The translations under genes and the position numbers were made by a program. Shown piece after piece: positions 1-12,510 of a stretch of 64,000 nt of DNA (position 1 is its first letter; every line of letters begins with the position of its first letter). The DNA lies in assembly GCA_034769895.1 (NCBI GenBank), contig CM068367.1:348091611-348155610 (forward strand), written 5' to 3'. Origin of the DNA: Magicicada septendecula (Eukaryota > Arthropoda > Insecta > Hemiptera > Cicadidae). The notes beneath the pieces were generated by a model. It saw only the letters and a program-made list of their open reading frames with translations, was not told the origin of the DNA and ran no database searches.

Positions 1-3
1 TCG

Positions 4-3000
4 AGATTATTCCAGAATCTGATTCTACTACGCTCAAAACATGAAAAAAGTCGTTTTCCGAAAAGTGTCTGTGTGTGTGTCTGTCTGTAGATTTTTTTTT
101 TTAGCAAACGATAACAGCCGAAAATTCAAACAGAACCAAATAATTTTTTGCATACAGCCCTGATTTGTAGAGTACTCACGACCTATTGTTTTTGGTGAAG
201 ATCGGTTGAGGGAAAGGGGTAGTTTACCAGCAACGGTTTTTTTTATCAAGGGAATTTTTTTTGGCAAAAGATAACAGCCGCAAATTCAAACAGAATCAAA
301 TAATGTTTCGTATACAGCCCTGAATTGTAGAGTTCTCAAGACCTGTTGTTTTTGGTGAAGATCGGGTAAGGGAAAGGGGTAGTTTACCGGTAACGTTTTA
401 TGTTTTAACAAGGGTATTTCCTATGGCAAACGATAACAGCCGCAAATTCAAACAGAATCAAAAGATTATTTGCATACATCCCTAAATTGTAGAGTTCTCA
501 AGACCTATTGTTTTTGGTGAAGATCGGTTGAGGGAAAGGGGTAGTTTACCAGCAACGTTTTTTTAACAAGGGTATTTTTTATGGAAAACGATAACAGCCG
601 CAAGTTCAAACAGAAGCAAATAATTTTTTGCATACAGCCCTGATTTGTAGAGTACTCAAGACCTATTGTTTTTGGTGAAGATCGGTTGAGGGAAAGGGGT
701 AGTTTACCTGCAACGTTTTTTTAACAAGGGTATTTCTTATGGCAAACGATAACAGCTGCAAATTCAAACAGAATCAAATAATTTTTTGCATGCTGCCCTG
801 AATTGTAGAGTTCTCAAGCTCTATGGTTTTTGGTGAAGCTCGGTTAAGGGTAAGGGGTAGTTTACCAGCAACGTTTTATGTTTTAAAAGGGTATTTTCTA
901 TGGCAAACGATAACAGCCGCAAATTCAAACAATATCAAATAATAATTTGCATACACTTCTGATTTGTAGAGTACTCAGGACCTATTGTTTTCGGTGAAGA
1001 TCGGTTAAGAGAAAGGGGTAGTTTACCGGCAACTTTTTTTTTTTTAAACAAGGGTAATTATTTTCTATGACAAACGATAACAGCCGCAAATTCAAACAGA
1101 ATCAAATAATATTTTGCATACAGCCCTGAATTGTAGAGTTCTCAAGATCTACTGTTTCAGGTGAAGATCGGTTAAGGCAAAGGGGTAGTTTACCAGCAAC
1201 GTTTTATGTTTTAAAAGGGTATTTTATATGGCAAACGATAACAGCCGCAAATTCAAACAGAATCAAATAATTATTTGCATATCGTCCTGATTTGTAGAGT
1301 ACCAAAGACCTATTGTTTTTGGTGAAGATCGGTTATGGGGAAGGGGTAGTTTACCGGCAACATTTCTTGTTTTAACAAAGGTAATTTTCTTTGACGAACG
1401 ATAACTGCCGTAAATTCAAACAGAATCAACTACTTTTTTACATACCTTTTTGAATTATACAGAACGCAAGGTTTATTGATTTTGTTGAAGATCGGTTAAG
1501 GGAAGGGGTAGTTTACCTGCAACGTTTTATGTTTTAACAAGGGTATTTCTTATGGCAAACGATAACAGCTGCAAATTCAAATAGAATCAAATAATTTTTT
1601 GCATGCTGCCCTGAATTGTAGAGTTCTCAAGATCTGTTGTTTTTGGTGAAGATCGGTTAAGGGAAAGGGGTAATTTACCAGCAACGTTTTATGTTTTAAA
1701 AGGGTATTTTCTATGACAAACGATAACAGCCGCAAATTCAAACAGAATCAAATAATTATTTGCATACAGTTCTGATTTGTAGAGTACTCAAGACCTATTG
1801 TTTTTGGTGAAGATCGGTTAAGAGAAAGGGGTAGTTTACCGGCAACGTTTTTTTTTTTTAAACGAGGGAAATTATTTTCTATGACAAACGATAACAGCCG
1901 CAAATTCAAACAGAATCAAATAATGTTTTGCATACAGCCCTGAATTGTAGAGTTCTCAAGATCTATTGTTTCAGGTGAAGATCGGTTAAGGGAAGGGGTA
2001 GTTTACCGGCAACGTTTTATGTTTTAACAAGGGTATTTCTTATGGCAAACGATAATAGCTGCAAATTCAAACAGAATCAAATAATTTTTTGCATGCTGCC
2101 CTGAATTGTAGAGTTCTCAAGACCTCTTGTTTTTGGTGAAGATCGGTTAAGGCAAAGGGGGAGTTTACCAGCAACGTTTTATGTTTTAAAAGGGTATTTT
2201 TTATGGCAAACGATAACAGCCGCAAATTCAAACAGAATCAAATAATTATTTGCATACAGCCCTGATTTGTAGAGTACTAAAGACCTGTTGTTTTTGGTGA
2301 AGATCGGTTAAGGGGAAGGGGTAGTTTACCGGCTACATTTTATGTTTTAACAAGGGTAATTTTGTCTTTGACGAACGATAACTGCCGTAAATTCAAAGAG
2401 AATCAAATAATCTTTTGTATACAGCCCTGAATTGTAGAGTTCTCAAGACCTATTGTTTTGGTGAAGATCGGTTAAGGGAAAGGGGTAGTTTACCAGCAAC
2501 GTTTTGTGTTTTAACAAGGGTATTTTCTATGGCATACGATAAGAGCCGTAAATTCAAACAGAATAAAAAATTTTTTTGCATACAGCCCTGATTTGTAGAG
2601 CACTCAAGACTTGTTGTGTTTGGTGAAGATCGGTTAAGGGAAAGGGGTAGTTTACCTGCAACATTTTGTTTTATCAAGGGTAATTTTTACTTCCATGTTC
2701 CTTAAGGAAATGGAAGTATGGTGATGGCAAAAAAAAATCGTGTTCGAGATTATTGCAGATTCTGATTGTACTACACTCAAAACATGAAAAAAAGTCATTC
2801 TTCGAAAAGTGTCTGTGTGTCTGTCTGTAGATTTTTTTCCTATGGCAAACGATAACAGCCGTAAATTCAAACAGATTCAAATAATTTTTTGCATGCAGCC
2901 CTGATTTGTAGAGTACTCAAGACCTATTGTTTTTGGTGAAAATCGGTTAAGGGAAAGGGGTAGTTTACCAGCAACTGGTTTTTTTAATCAAGGGTAATTT

Positions 3001-3540
3001 TTTTCTATGTCAAACGATAACAGTCGCAAATTTAAACAGAACCTACTACTCTTTTGCATACTGCTCTGAATTGTAGAGTTTTCAAAACCTGTTGTTTTTG
3101 GTGAAGATCGGTTGAGGGAAAGGGGTAGTTTACCTGCAACGTTTTATGTTTTAAAAAGGGTATTTTCTATGGCAAACGATAACAGCCGCAAATTCAAACA
3201 GAATCAAATAAGTTTTTGCATGCAGCCCTGATTTGTAGAGTGCTCAAAACCTGTTGTTTTTGGTGAAGATCGGTTAAGGGAAAGGGTTAGTTTACCGGCT
3301 ACGTTTTATGTTTTAACAAGCGTATTTTCTATGGCAAACGATAACAGCCGCAAATTCAAACATAATCAAATAATTTTTTGCATACAGCCCTGATTTGTAG
3401 AGTACTCAAGACCTATTGTTTTCGGAGAAGATCGGTTAAGGGAAAGGGGTAGTTTACCTGCAGCTTTTTTTATCAAGGGTAATTACTTCCATATTCCTTA
3501 AGGAATGGAAGTATGGTGATGGCTAAAAAAATCGTGTTCG
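4..3540. repeat. Higher-order satellite unit 1, 3.54 kb
   Basis: Taking the anchor AGATTATTCC at 4 and 3541 as boundaries, this unit holds about 20 monomers and two linker segments (near 2689-2835 and 3485-3632). It recurs almost unchanged in the next 3.54 kb. I found only a handful of differences by eye, such as a one-base length change in a T run near 590/4115, G/T at 1107/4637 and T/C near 2815/6352. Such identity implies a very recent duplication, active homogenisation, or a duplicated assembly segment. Confidence 0.93.
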
Positions 3541-3632
3541 AGATTATTCCAGAATCTGATTCTACTACGCTCAAAACATGAAAAAAGTCGTTTTCCGAAA
3601 AGTGTCTGTGTGTGTGTCTGTCTGTAGATTTT
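3485..3632. repeat. Linker with TTCCTTAAGGAA palindrome in satellite
   Basis: A non-monomer insert recurring in phase within the array. It starts with a near-perfect hairpin (ACTTCC..TTCCTTAAGGAA..GGAAGT), followed by ATGGTGATGGC, then GTGTTCGAGATTATTCCAGA and a tail of GTGTCTGTGTGTGTCTGTCTGTAG. Hairpins of the same type lie at 2689-2717, 6227-6255, 7023-7050, 8134-8161, 9246-9273 and 12,673-12,701; the window begins inside another linker. It may be an old inserted element that became part of the satellite unit. I do not recognise a coding function. Confidence 0.85.
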
Positions 3633-6600
3633 TTTTTTTAGCAAACGATAACAGCCGAAAATTCAAACAGAACCAAATAATTTTTTGCATACAGCCCTGA
3701 TTTGTAGAGTACTCACGACCTATTGTTTTTGGTGAAGATCGGTTGAGGGAAAGGGGTAGTTTACCAGCAACGGTTTTTTTTATCAAGGGAATTTTTTTTG
3801 GCAAAAGATAACAGCCGCAAATTCAAACAGAATCAAATAATGTTTCGTATACAGCCCTGAATTGTAGAGTTCTCAAGACCTGTTGTTTTTGGTGAAGATC
3901 GGGTAAGGGAAAGGGGTAGTTTACCGGTAACGTTTTATGTTTTAACAAGGGTATTTCCTATGGCAAACGATAACAGCCGCAAATTCAAACAGAATCAAAA
4001 GATTATTTGCATACATCCCTAAATTGTAGAGTTCTCAAGACCTATTGTTTTTGGTGAAGATCGGTTGAGGGAAAGGGGTAGTTTACCAGCAACGTTTTTT
4101 TAACAAGGGTATTTTTTTATGGAAAACGATAACAGCCGCAAGTTCAAACAGAAGCAAATAATTTTTTGCATACAGCCCTGATTTGTAGAGTACTCAAGAC
4201 CTATTGTTTTTGGTGAAGATCGGTTGAGGGAAAGGGGTAGTTTACCTGCAACGTTTTTTTAACAAGGGTATTTCTTATGGCAAACGATAACAGCTGCAAA
4301 TTCAAACAGAATCAAATAATTTTTTGCATGCTGCCCTGAATTGTAGAGTTCTCAAGCTCTATGGTTTTTGGTGAAGCTCGGTTAAGGGTAAGGGGTAGTT
4401 TACCAGCAACGTTTTATGTTTTAAAAGGGTATTTTCTATGGCAAACGATAACAGCCGCAAATTCAAACAATATCAAATAATAATTTGCATACACTTCTGA
4501 TTTGTAGAGTACTCAGGACCTATTGTTTTCGGTGAAGATCGGTTAAGAGAAAGGGGTAGTTTACCGGCAACTTTTTTTTTTTTAAACAAGGGTAATTATT
4601 TTCTATGACAAACGATAACAGCCGCAAATTCAAACATAATCAAATAATATTTTGCATACAGCCCTGAATTGTAGAGTTCTCAAGATCTACTGTTTCAGGT
4701 GAAGATCGGTTAAGGCAAAGGGGTAGTTTACCAGCAACGTTTTATGTTTTAAAAGGGTATTTTATATGGCAAACGATAACAGCCGCAAATTCAAACAGAA
4801 TCAAATAATTATTTGCATATCGTCCTGATTTGTAGAGTACCAAAGACCTATTGTTTTTGGTGAAGATCGGTTATGGGGAAGGGGTAGTTTACCGGCAACA
4901 TTTCTTGTTTTAACAAAGGTAATTTTCTTTGACGAACGATAACTGCCGTAAATTCAAACAGAATCAACTACTTTTTTACATACCTTTTTGAATTATACAG
5001 AACGCAAGGTTTATTGATTTTGTTGAAGATCGGTTAAGGGAAGGGGTAGTTTACCTGCAACGTTTTATGTTTTAACAAGGGTATTTCTTATGGCAAACGA
5101 TAACAGCTGCAAATTCAAATAGAATCAAATAATTTTTTGCATGCTGCCCTGAATTGTAGAGTTCTCAAGATCTGTTGTTTTTGGTGAAGATCGGTTAAGG
5201 GAAAGGGGTAATTTACCAGCAACGTTTTATGTTTTAAAAGGGTATTTTCTATGACAAACGATAACAGCCGCAAATTCAAACAGAATCAAATAATTATTTG
5301 CATACAGTTCTGATTTGTAGAGTACTCAAGACCTATTGTTTTTGGTGAAGATCGGTTAAGAGAAAGGGGTAGTTTACCGGCAACGTTTTTTTTTTTTAAA
5401 CGAGGGAAATTATTTTCTATGACAAACGATAACAGCCGCAAATTCAAACAGAATCAAATAATGTTTTGCATACAGCCCTGAATTGTAGAGTTCTCAAGAT
5501 CTATTGTTTCAGGTGAAGATCGGTTAAGGGAAGGGGTAGTTTACCGGCAACGTTTTATGTTTTAACAAGGGTATTTCTTATGGCAAACGATAATAGCTGC
5601 AAATTCAAACAGAATCAAATAATTTTTTGCATGCTGCCCTGAATTGTAGAGTTCTCAAGACCTCTTGTTTTTGGTGAAGATCGGTTAAGGCAAAGGGGGA
5701 GTTTACCAGCAACGTTTTATGTTTTAAAAGGGTATTTTTTATGGCAAACGATAACAGCCGCAAATTCAAACAGAATCAAATAATTATTTGCATACAGCCC
5801 TGATTTGTAGAGTACTAAAGACCTGTTGTTTTTGGTGAAGATCGGTTAAGGGGAAGGGGTAGTTTACCGGCTACATTTTATGTTTTAACAAGGGAAATTT
5901 TGTCTTTGACGAACGATAACTGCCGTAAATTCAAAGAGAATCAAATAATCTTTTGTATACAGCCCTGAATTGTAGAGTTCTCAAGACCTATTGTTTTGGT
6001 GAAGATCGGTTAAGGGAAAGGGGTAGTTTACCAGCAACGTTTTGTGTTTTAACAAGGGTATTTTCTATGGCATACGATAAGAGCCGTAAATTCAAACAGA
6101 ATAAAAAATTTTTTTGCATACAGCCCTGATTTGTAGAGCACTCAAGACTTGTTGTGTTTGGTGAAGATCGGTTAAGGGAAAGGGGTAGTTTACCTGCAAC
6201 ATTTTGTTTTATCAAGGGTAATTTTTACTTCCATGTTCCTTAAGGAAATGGAAGTATGGTGATGGCAAAAAAAAATCGTGTTCGAGATTATTGCAGATTC
6301 TGATTGTACTACACTCAAAACATGAAAAAAAGTCATTCTTCGAAAAGTGTCCGTGTGTCTGTCTGTAGATTTTTTTCCTATGGCAAACGATAACAGCCGT
6401 AAATTCAAACAGATTCAAATAATTTTTTGCATGCAGCCCTGATTTGTAGAGTACTCAAGACCTATTGTTTTTGGTGAAAATCGGTTAAGGGAAAGGGGTA
6501 GTTTACCAGCAACTGGTTTTTTTAATCAAGGGTAATTTTTTTCTATGTCAAACGATAACAGTCGCAAATTTAAACAGAACCTACTACTCTTTTGCATACT

Positions 6601-7078
6601 GCTCTGAATTGTAGAGTTTTCAAAACCTGTTGTTTTTGGTGAAGATCGGTTGAGGGAAAGGGGTAGTTTACCTGCAACGTTTTATGTTTTAAAAAGGGTA
6701 TTTTCTATGGCAAACGATAACAGCCGCAAATTCAAACAGAATCAAATAAGTTTTTGCATGCAGCCCTGATTTGTAGAGTGCTCAAAACCTGTTGTTTTTG
6801 GTGAAGATCGGTTAAGGGAAAGGGTTAGTTTACCGGCTACGTTTTATGTTTTAACAAGCGTATTTTCTATGGCAAACGATAACAGCCGCAAATTCAAACA
6901 TAATCAAATAATTTTTTGCATACAGCCCTGATTTGTAGAGTACTCAAGACCTATTGTTTTCGGAGAAGATCGGTTAAGGGAAAGGGGTAGTTTACCTGCA
7001 GCTTTTTTTATCAAGGGTAATTACTTCCATATTCCTTAAGGAATGGAAGTATGGTGATGGCTAAAAAAATCGTGTTCG
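3541..7078. repeat. Higher-order satellite unit 2, 3.54 kb
   Basis: Near-identical second copy of the 3.54-kb unit, with the same monomer order and the same two linkers (hairpins at 6227-6255 and 7023-7050). Private monomer variants are retained in the same order. An example is the aberrant monomer with GAATTATACAGAACGCAAGG at about 1453 and about 4990. The period is therefore the whole 3.54-kb block and not the monomer. Confidence 0.93.
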
Positions 7079-8189
7079 AGATTATTCCAGAATCTGATTC
7101 TACTACGCTCAAAACATGAAAAAAGTCGTTTTCCGAAAAGTGTGTGTGTGTGTGTCTGTCTGTAGATTTTTTTTTTTAGCAAACGATAACAGCCGCAAAT
7201 TCAAACAGAACCAAATAATTTTTTGCATACAGCCCTGATTTGTAGAGTACTCACGACCTATTGTTTTTGGTGAAGATCGGTTGAGGGAAAGGGGTAGTTT
7301 ACCAGCAACGGTTTTTTTTATCAAGGGAATTTTTTTTGGCAAAAGATAACAGCCGCAAATTCAAACAGAATCAAATAATGTTTCGTATACAGCCCTGAAT
7401 TGTAGAGTTCTCAAGACCTGTTGTTTTTGGTGAAGATCGGGTAAGGGAAAGGGGTAGTTTACCGGTAACGTTTTATGTTTTAACAAGGGTATTTCCTATG
7501 GCAAACGATAACAGCCGCAAATTCAAACAGAATCAAAAGATTATTTGCATACATCCCTAAATTGTAGAGTTCTCAAGACCTATTGTTTTTGGTGAAGATC
7601 GGTTGAGGGAAAGGGGTAGTTTACCTGCAACGTTTTTTTAACAAGGGTATTTTCTATGGAAAACGATAACAGCCGCAAGTTCAAACAGAAGCAAATAATT
7701 TTTTGCATACAGCCCTGATTTGTAGAGTACTCAAGACCTATTGTTTTTGGTGAAGATCGGTTGAGGGAAAGGGGTAGTTTACCTGCAACGTTTTATGTTT
7801 TAAAAAGGGTATTTTCTATGGCAAACGATAACAACCGCAAATTCAAACAGAATCAAATAAGTTTTTGCATGCAGCCCTGATTTGTAGAGTGCTCAAAACC
7901 TGTTGTTTTTGGTGAAGATCGGTTAAGGGGAAGGGTTAGTTTACCGGCTACGTTTTATGTTTTAACAAGCGTATTTTTTTTGGCAAACGATAACAGCCGC
8001 AAATTCAAACATAATCAAATAATTTTTTGCATACAGCCCTGATTTGTAGAGTACTCAAGACCTATTGTTTTCGGAGAAGATCGGTTAAGGGAAAGGGGTA
8101 GTTTACCTGCAGCTTTTTTTATCAAGGGTAATTACTTCCATATTCCTTAAGGAATGGAAGTATGGTGATGGCAAAAAAAATCGTGTTCG
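7079..8189. repeat. Short higher-order unit, 1.11 kb, copy 1
   Basis: Six monomers plus one linker. The first four monomers match monomers 1-4 of the 3.54-kb unit and the last two match its monomers 19-20, so about 14 internal monomers are missing. The junction near 7760-7800 lies in sequence shared by monomers 4 and 18 (GGTTGAGGGAAAGGGG through TTACCTGCAACGTTTT). This is what an unequal crossover between those two monomers would leave. Confidence 0.88.
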
Positions 8190-9301
8190 AGATTATTCCA
8201 GAATCTGATTCTACTACGCTCAAAACATGAAAAAAGTCGTTTTCCGAAAAGTGTCTGTGTGTGTGTCTGTCTGTAGATTTTTTTTTTTAGCAAACGATAA
8301 CAGCCGCAAATTCAAACAGAATCAAATAATTTTTTGCATACAGCCCTGATTTGTAGAGTACTCACGACCTATTGTTTTTGGTGAAGATCGGTTGAGGGAA
8401 AGGGGTAGTTTACCAGCAACGGTTTTTTTTATCAAGGGAATTTTTTTTTGGCAAACGATAACAGCCGCAAATTCAAACAGAATCAAATAATGTTTCGTAT
8501 ACAGCCCTGAATTGTAGAGTTCTCAAGACCTGTTGTTTTTGGTGAAGATCGGTTAAGGGAAAGGGGTAGTTTACCGGTAACGTTTTATGTTTTAACAAGG
8601 GTATTTTCTATGGCAAACGATAACAGCCGCAAATTCAAACAGAATCAAAAGATTATTTGCATACATCCCTAAATTGTAGAGTTCTCAAGACCTATTGTTT
8701 TTGGTGAAGATCGGTTGAGGGAAAGGGGTAGTTTACCTGCAACGTTTTTTTAACAAGGGTATTTTCTATGGAAAACGATAACAGCCGCAAGTTCAAACAG
8801 AAGCAAATAATTTTTTGCATACAGCCCTGATTTGTAGAGTACTCAAGACCTCTTGTTTTTGGTGAAGATCGGTTGAGGGAAAGGGGTAGTTTACCTGCAA
8901 CGTTTTATGTTTTAAAGAGGGTATTTTCTATGGCAAACGATAACAGCCGCAAATTCAAACAGAATCAAATAAGTTTTTGCATGCAGCCCTGATTTGTAGA
9001 GTGCTCAAAACCTGTTGTTTTTGGTGAAGATCGGTTAAGGGAAAGGGTTAGTTTACCGGCTACGTTTTATGTTTTAACAAGCGTATTTTCTATGGCAAAC
9101 GATAACAGCCGCAAATTCAAACATAATCAAATAATTTTTTGCATACAGCCCTGATTTGTAGAGTACTCAAGACCTATTGTTTTCGGAGAAGATCGGTTAA
9201 GGGAAAGGGGTAGTTTACCTGCAGCTTTTTTTATCAAGGGTAATTACTTCCATATTCCTTAAGGAATGGAAGTATGGTGATGGCAAAAAAAATCGTGTTC
9301 G
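8190..9301. repeat. Short higher-order unit, 1.11 kb, copy 2
   Basis: A second copy of the 1.11-kb deletion derivative with the same six-monomer order and the same linker (hairpin 8134-8161 at its left boundary, next hairpin 9246-9273). It differs from copy 1 at scattered single bases. The derivative therefore amplified after it formed. Confidence 0.88.
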
Positions 9302-10196
9302 AGATTATTCCAGAATCTGATTCTACTACGCTCAAAACATGAAAAAAGTGGTTTTCCGAAAAGTGTCTGTGTGTGTGTCTGTCTGTAGATTTTTTTTTTT
9401 AGCAAACGATAACAGCCGCAAATTCAAACAGAATCAAATAATTTTTTGCATACAGCCCTGATTTGTAGAGTACTCACGACCTATTGTTTTTGGTGAAGAT
9501 CGGTTGAGGGAAAGGGGTAGTTTACCAGCAACGGTTTTTTTTATCAAGGGAATTTTTTTTTTGGCAAACGATAACAGCCGCAAATTCAAACAGAATCAAA
9601 TAATGTTTCGTATGCAGCCCTGAATTGTAGAGTTCTCAAGACCTGTTGTTTTTGGTGAAGATCGGTTAAGGGAAAGGGGTAGTTTACCGGTAGCGTTTTA
9701 TGTTTTAACAAGGGTATTTCCTATGGCAAACGATAACAGCCGCAAATTCAAACAGAATCAAAAGATTATTTGCATACATCCCTAAATTGTAGAGTTCTCA
9801 AGACCTATTGTTTTTGGTGAAGATCGGTTGAGGGAAAGGGGTAGTTTACCTGCAACGTTTTTTTAACAAGGGTATTTTCTATGGAAAACGATAACAGCCG
9901 CAAGTTCAAACAGAAGCAAATAATTTTTTGCATACAGCTCTGATTTGTAGAGTACTCAAGACCTATTGTTTTTGGTGAAGATCGGTTAAGGGAAAGGGGT
10001 AGTTTACCAGCAACGTTTTGTGTTTTAACAAGGGTATTTTCTATGGCATACGATAAGAGCCGTAAATTCAAACAGAATCAAATAATTTTTTGCATACAGC
10101 CCTGAATTGTAGAGTACTCAAGGAATTTTGATTTTGGTGAAGATCGGTTAAGGGGAAGGGGTAGTTTACCTGCAACCTTTTACGTTTTAACAAGAG
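9302..10196. repeat. Partial short unit at array boundary
   Basis: Monomers 1-4 of the higher-order unit, then a jump near 9985-10,020 to sequence matching the monomer around 2460-2560 of unit 1 (GGCATACGATAAGAGCCG is diagnostic), then one diverged last monomer. The junction differs from that in the 1.11-kb units, so it records a separate exchange. The array breaks off at about 10,196, where the AC-microsatellite block begins. Confidence 0.82.
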
Positions 10197-10370
10197 TAAA
10201 GTACTTGAAAATTTAATTAAACTTTTTGAAACAATGGTAATTGTTAAAAATAAAATAATTTTGTTGCCAGGCAATAAAATTATAGTTTTTTCATTTATGT
10301 ATTTTTTCTCAGTTATGTACTGTTTACGTTTCCATTTTATTATTATGACTACCGCAATGAAATGGCAGGG

Positions 10371-10512
<142 letters not shown>

Positions 10513-11006
10513 TCGCGTTATTTCTGGCCTCATTCATGTTTATTTTCTTACATTTGCACGGTTTTTAAATGGAAAGTGCCGAACCCATACCAACATAACG
10601 CATGCAAGCCGAAAAAGTGTCCAGCGTGGATAGCGATTTGCTTCCTGTGTATCGCTGGGCAGTGTAACTGCACGTGTTTACAGAGGAACGATTCATAGAC
10701 AGACTTTTCGTCTTTAGGGAATGAACCCTCTGCAAGATGCTGAGGGTCCATGAGTGACTTCGGAGCGCTCCTTCTTTTCCGCGTGTTTGTTCTGTGAAAC
10801 GTACACTGTAGATTCACAGCTTTATTCAAATCAACGCTCAATAGGAAATGTTGAAAATTTTTGTCCACGGTGTACCCTCATACACACTAAACCTGCTCTG
10901 ATGTTTTAATTACGGACATCATAATATTAAAACGTTGGAAACTTGAGCACTACTTAATGGAGATCAATCATTAACTTATACAAGCCATTAATTTTATGCA
11001 TATTTT

Positions 11007-11318
11007 TTATATATATGTGTACAACGTTATCGGCAACAAAGAAGTAGTTTTTGTTAAAATTCCTTCCCGGGATATTTGGCCGTAGTCCAATGTTTTCTAC
11101 AAAGCCAGACGTTTCGGCAATGCCATCGACTTCCATCATCAGTGAAAATCGAGTGCGATAACGTGAGGTGGTATATGTTAGTGACCACAGTACTGTGGTT
11201 AAGGCTGAAGCAGTAAATAGAAAGAAGTAGTTTCTATGGTAATATTTCATTTCGAAAATGATTTTAAATATAAATCTTAGAATATGGAAGTCATGTATGG
11301 TTCTCCATACCGATATTT
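11007..11318 (-). repeat. 0.31-kb dispersed element, copy 1
   Basis: The segment from ATATGTGTACAACGTTATCG to CCATACCGATATTTT recurs at 12,195-12,510 and, more diverged and with different flanks, at 14,645-14,956. That makes it a separate mobile or dispersed unit rather than part of the satellite. Its minus strand carries the hammerhead-like motif at 11,111-11,142 followed by a conserved CCCGGGAAGGAATTTTAAC. A Penelope-like origin is possible but not shown. Confidence 0.7.
11111..11142 (-). other. Hammerhead-like motif (CTGATGA..GAAAC)
   Basis: Read on the minus strand: CTGATGA, one T, a GC-rich interval of 20 bases starting GGAAG and ending TTGCC, then GAAAC. The stem is imperfect in this copy, but the third copy of the host element (14,745-14,776) has GGCAG against CTGCC, a perfect five-pair stem. 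The core there is decayed to CTAATGG. Ribozyme activity is not implied. Confidence 0.3.
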
Positions 11319-11433
11319 TTTTTTTGCAAACGATAACGATAAACGATAGTGATCTCAAGGCCTTTTGATTTTGGTAAAGATCGGTTAAGGGAAAGGGGTA
11401 GTTTACCAGCAAGCTTTTACGTTTTAACAACAG
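11319..11433. repeat. Single diverged satellite monomer between duplicated blocks
   Basis: Contains the satellite landmarks GCAAACGATAA, GGTAAAGATCGGTTAAGG and GGGGTAGTTTACCAGCA but is shortened. It separates copies A and B of the chimeric block, which places the block inside the satellite array. Confidence 0.85.
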
Positions 11434-11649
11434 TAAAGTACTTGAAAATTCATTTAATTTTTTTCAAACAATGGTAATTTGTAAAAATAAAATAATTTTG
11501 TTGCCAGGCAATAAAATTATAATTTTTTCATTTTAATGTAAATCATGTATGAGAGAAAATATATCGTTCGTGGCTGGCAAGTATATCTCAATTATGTAAT
11601 GTTTACGTTTACATTTTATTATTAATATTACTGCAATAAAAAGGCAGGG

Positions 11650-11697
<48 letters not shown>

Positions 11698-12510
11698 ATT
11701 CGCGTTACTTCTGGCCTCACTCATGTTTATTTTGTTACATTTGCACGCTTTTTAAATGGAAAGTGCCGAAACCCACACCAACATAACGCGTGCAAGCCGA
11801 AAAATTGTCCAGCGTGGATAGCGATTTGCTTCCTGTGGATCGATGGGCAGTGTAACTGCACGTGTTTACAGAGGAACGATTCATAGACAGAATTTTCGTC
11901 TTTAGGGAATGAACCCTCTGCAAGATGCTGAGGGTCCATGATTGACTTCGGAGCGCTCCTTCTTTTCCGCGTGTCTGTTCTGTGAAACGTACACTGTAGA
12001 TTCGCAGCTTTACTCTAAGCAACGCTCAATAGGAAATGTTGAAAATTTTTGTCCACGGTGTACCCTCTTACACACTAAACCTGCTCTGATGTTTTAATTA
12101 CGGACATCATAATATTAAAACTTTGGAAACTTGAGCACTACTTAATGGAGATCAAACATTAACTTATACAAGCCATTAATTTTATGCATATTTTTTATAT
12201 ATATGTGTACAACGTTATCGGCAACAAAGAAGTAGTTTTTGTTAAAATTCCTTCCCGGGATGTTTGGCCGTAGTTCAATGTTTTCTACAAAACCAGACGT
12301 TTCGGCAATGCTATCGACTTCCATCATCAGTGAAAATCGAGTGCGATAACGTGAGGTGGTATACGTTAGTGACCACAGTACTGTGGTTAAGGCTGAAGCA
12401 GTAAGTAGAAAGAAGTAGTTTCTATGGTAATATTTCATTTCGAAAATGATTTTAAATATAAATCTTAGAACATGGAAGTTATGTAAGATTCTCCATACCG
12501 ATATTTTCTA
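11434..12510. repeat. Chimeric block, copy B of the ~1.2-kb tandem duplication
   Basis: Same order as copy A: GTAAAGTACTTGAAAATTC, an (AC)n tract at 11,651-11,695, the 0.5-kb middle, and the dispersed element at 12,195-12,510. It has a short extra stretch around 11,540-11,595 absent from A. The copies differ by several percent by eye, so this duplication is older than that of the 3.54-kb unit. Confidence 0.85.
12299..12330 (-). other. Hammerhead-like motif, copy in block B
   Basis: Minus strand CTGATGA, T, an interval starting GGAAG and ending TTGCC, then GAAAC. Same position in the dispersed element as the motif at 11,111-11,142. Confidence 0.3.

Larger units (their letters stand above)
1..10196. 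repeat. Satellite array of ~158-bp monomers
   Basis: A tandem array of monomers of about 157-162 bp. Each monomer carries the landmarks GCAAACGATAACAGCCGCAA, TTGTAGAGT, GGTGAAGATCGGTTAAGG and GGGGTAGTTTACC in that order. Two monomer subtypes are visible, one with GAATTGTAGAGTTCTC and one with GATTTGTAGAGTACTC, and they often alternate. Some monomers are replaced or extended by a linker that contains a palindrome and a short GT-rich tract. The array has a higher-order organisation listed separately. No protein is convincingly encoded; the 60-90 aa minus-strand frames are by-products of the repeat. Confidence 0.97.

Noticed and set aside
1..10196. CRISPR-like regular repeats
   Set aside because: The repeats are whole monomers of about 158 bp without unique spacers; this is a eukaryotic satellite.
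10548..11430. Genes of 106 and 158 aa in the duplicated block
   Set aside because: The equivalent frames in copy B are broken or shifted, so there is no sign of coding constraint.
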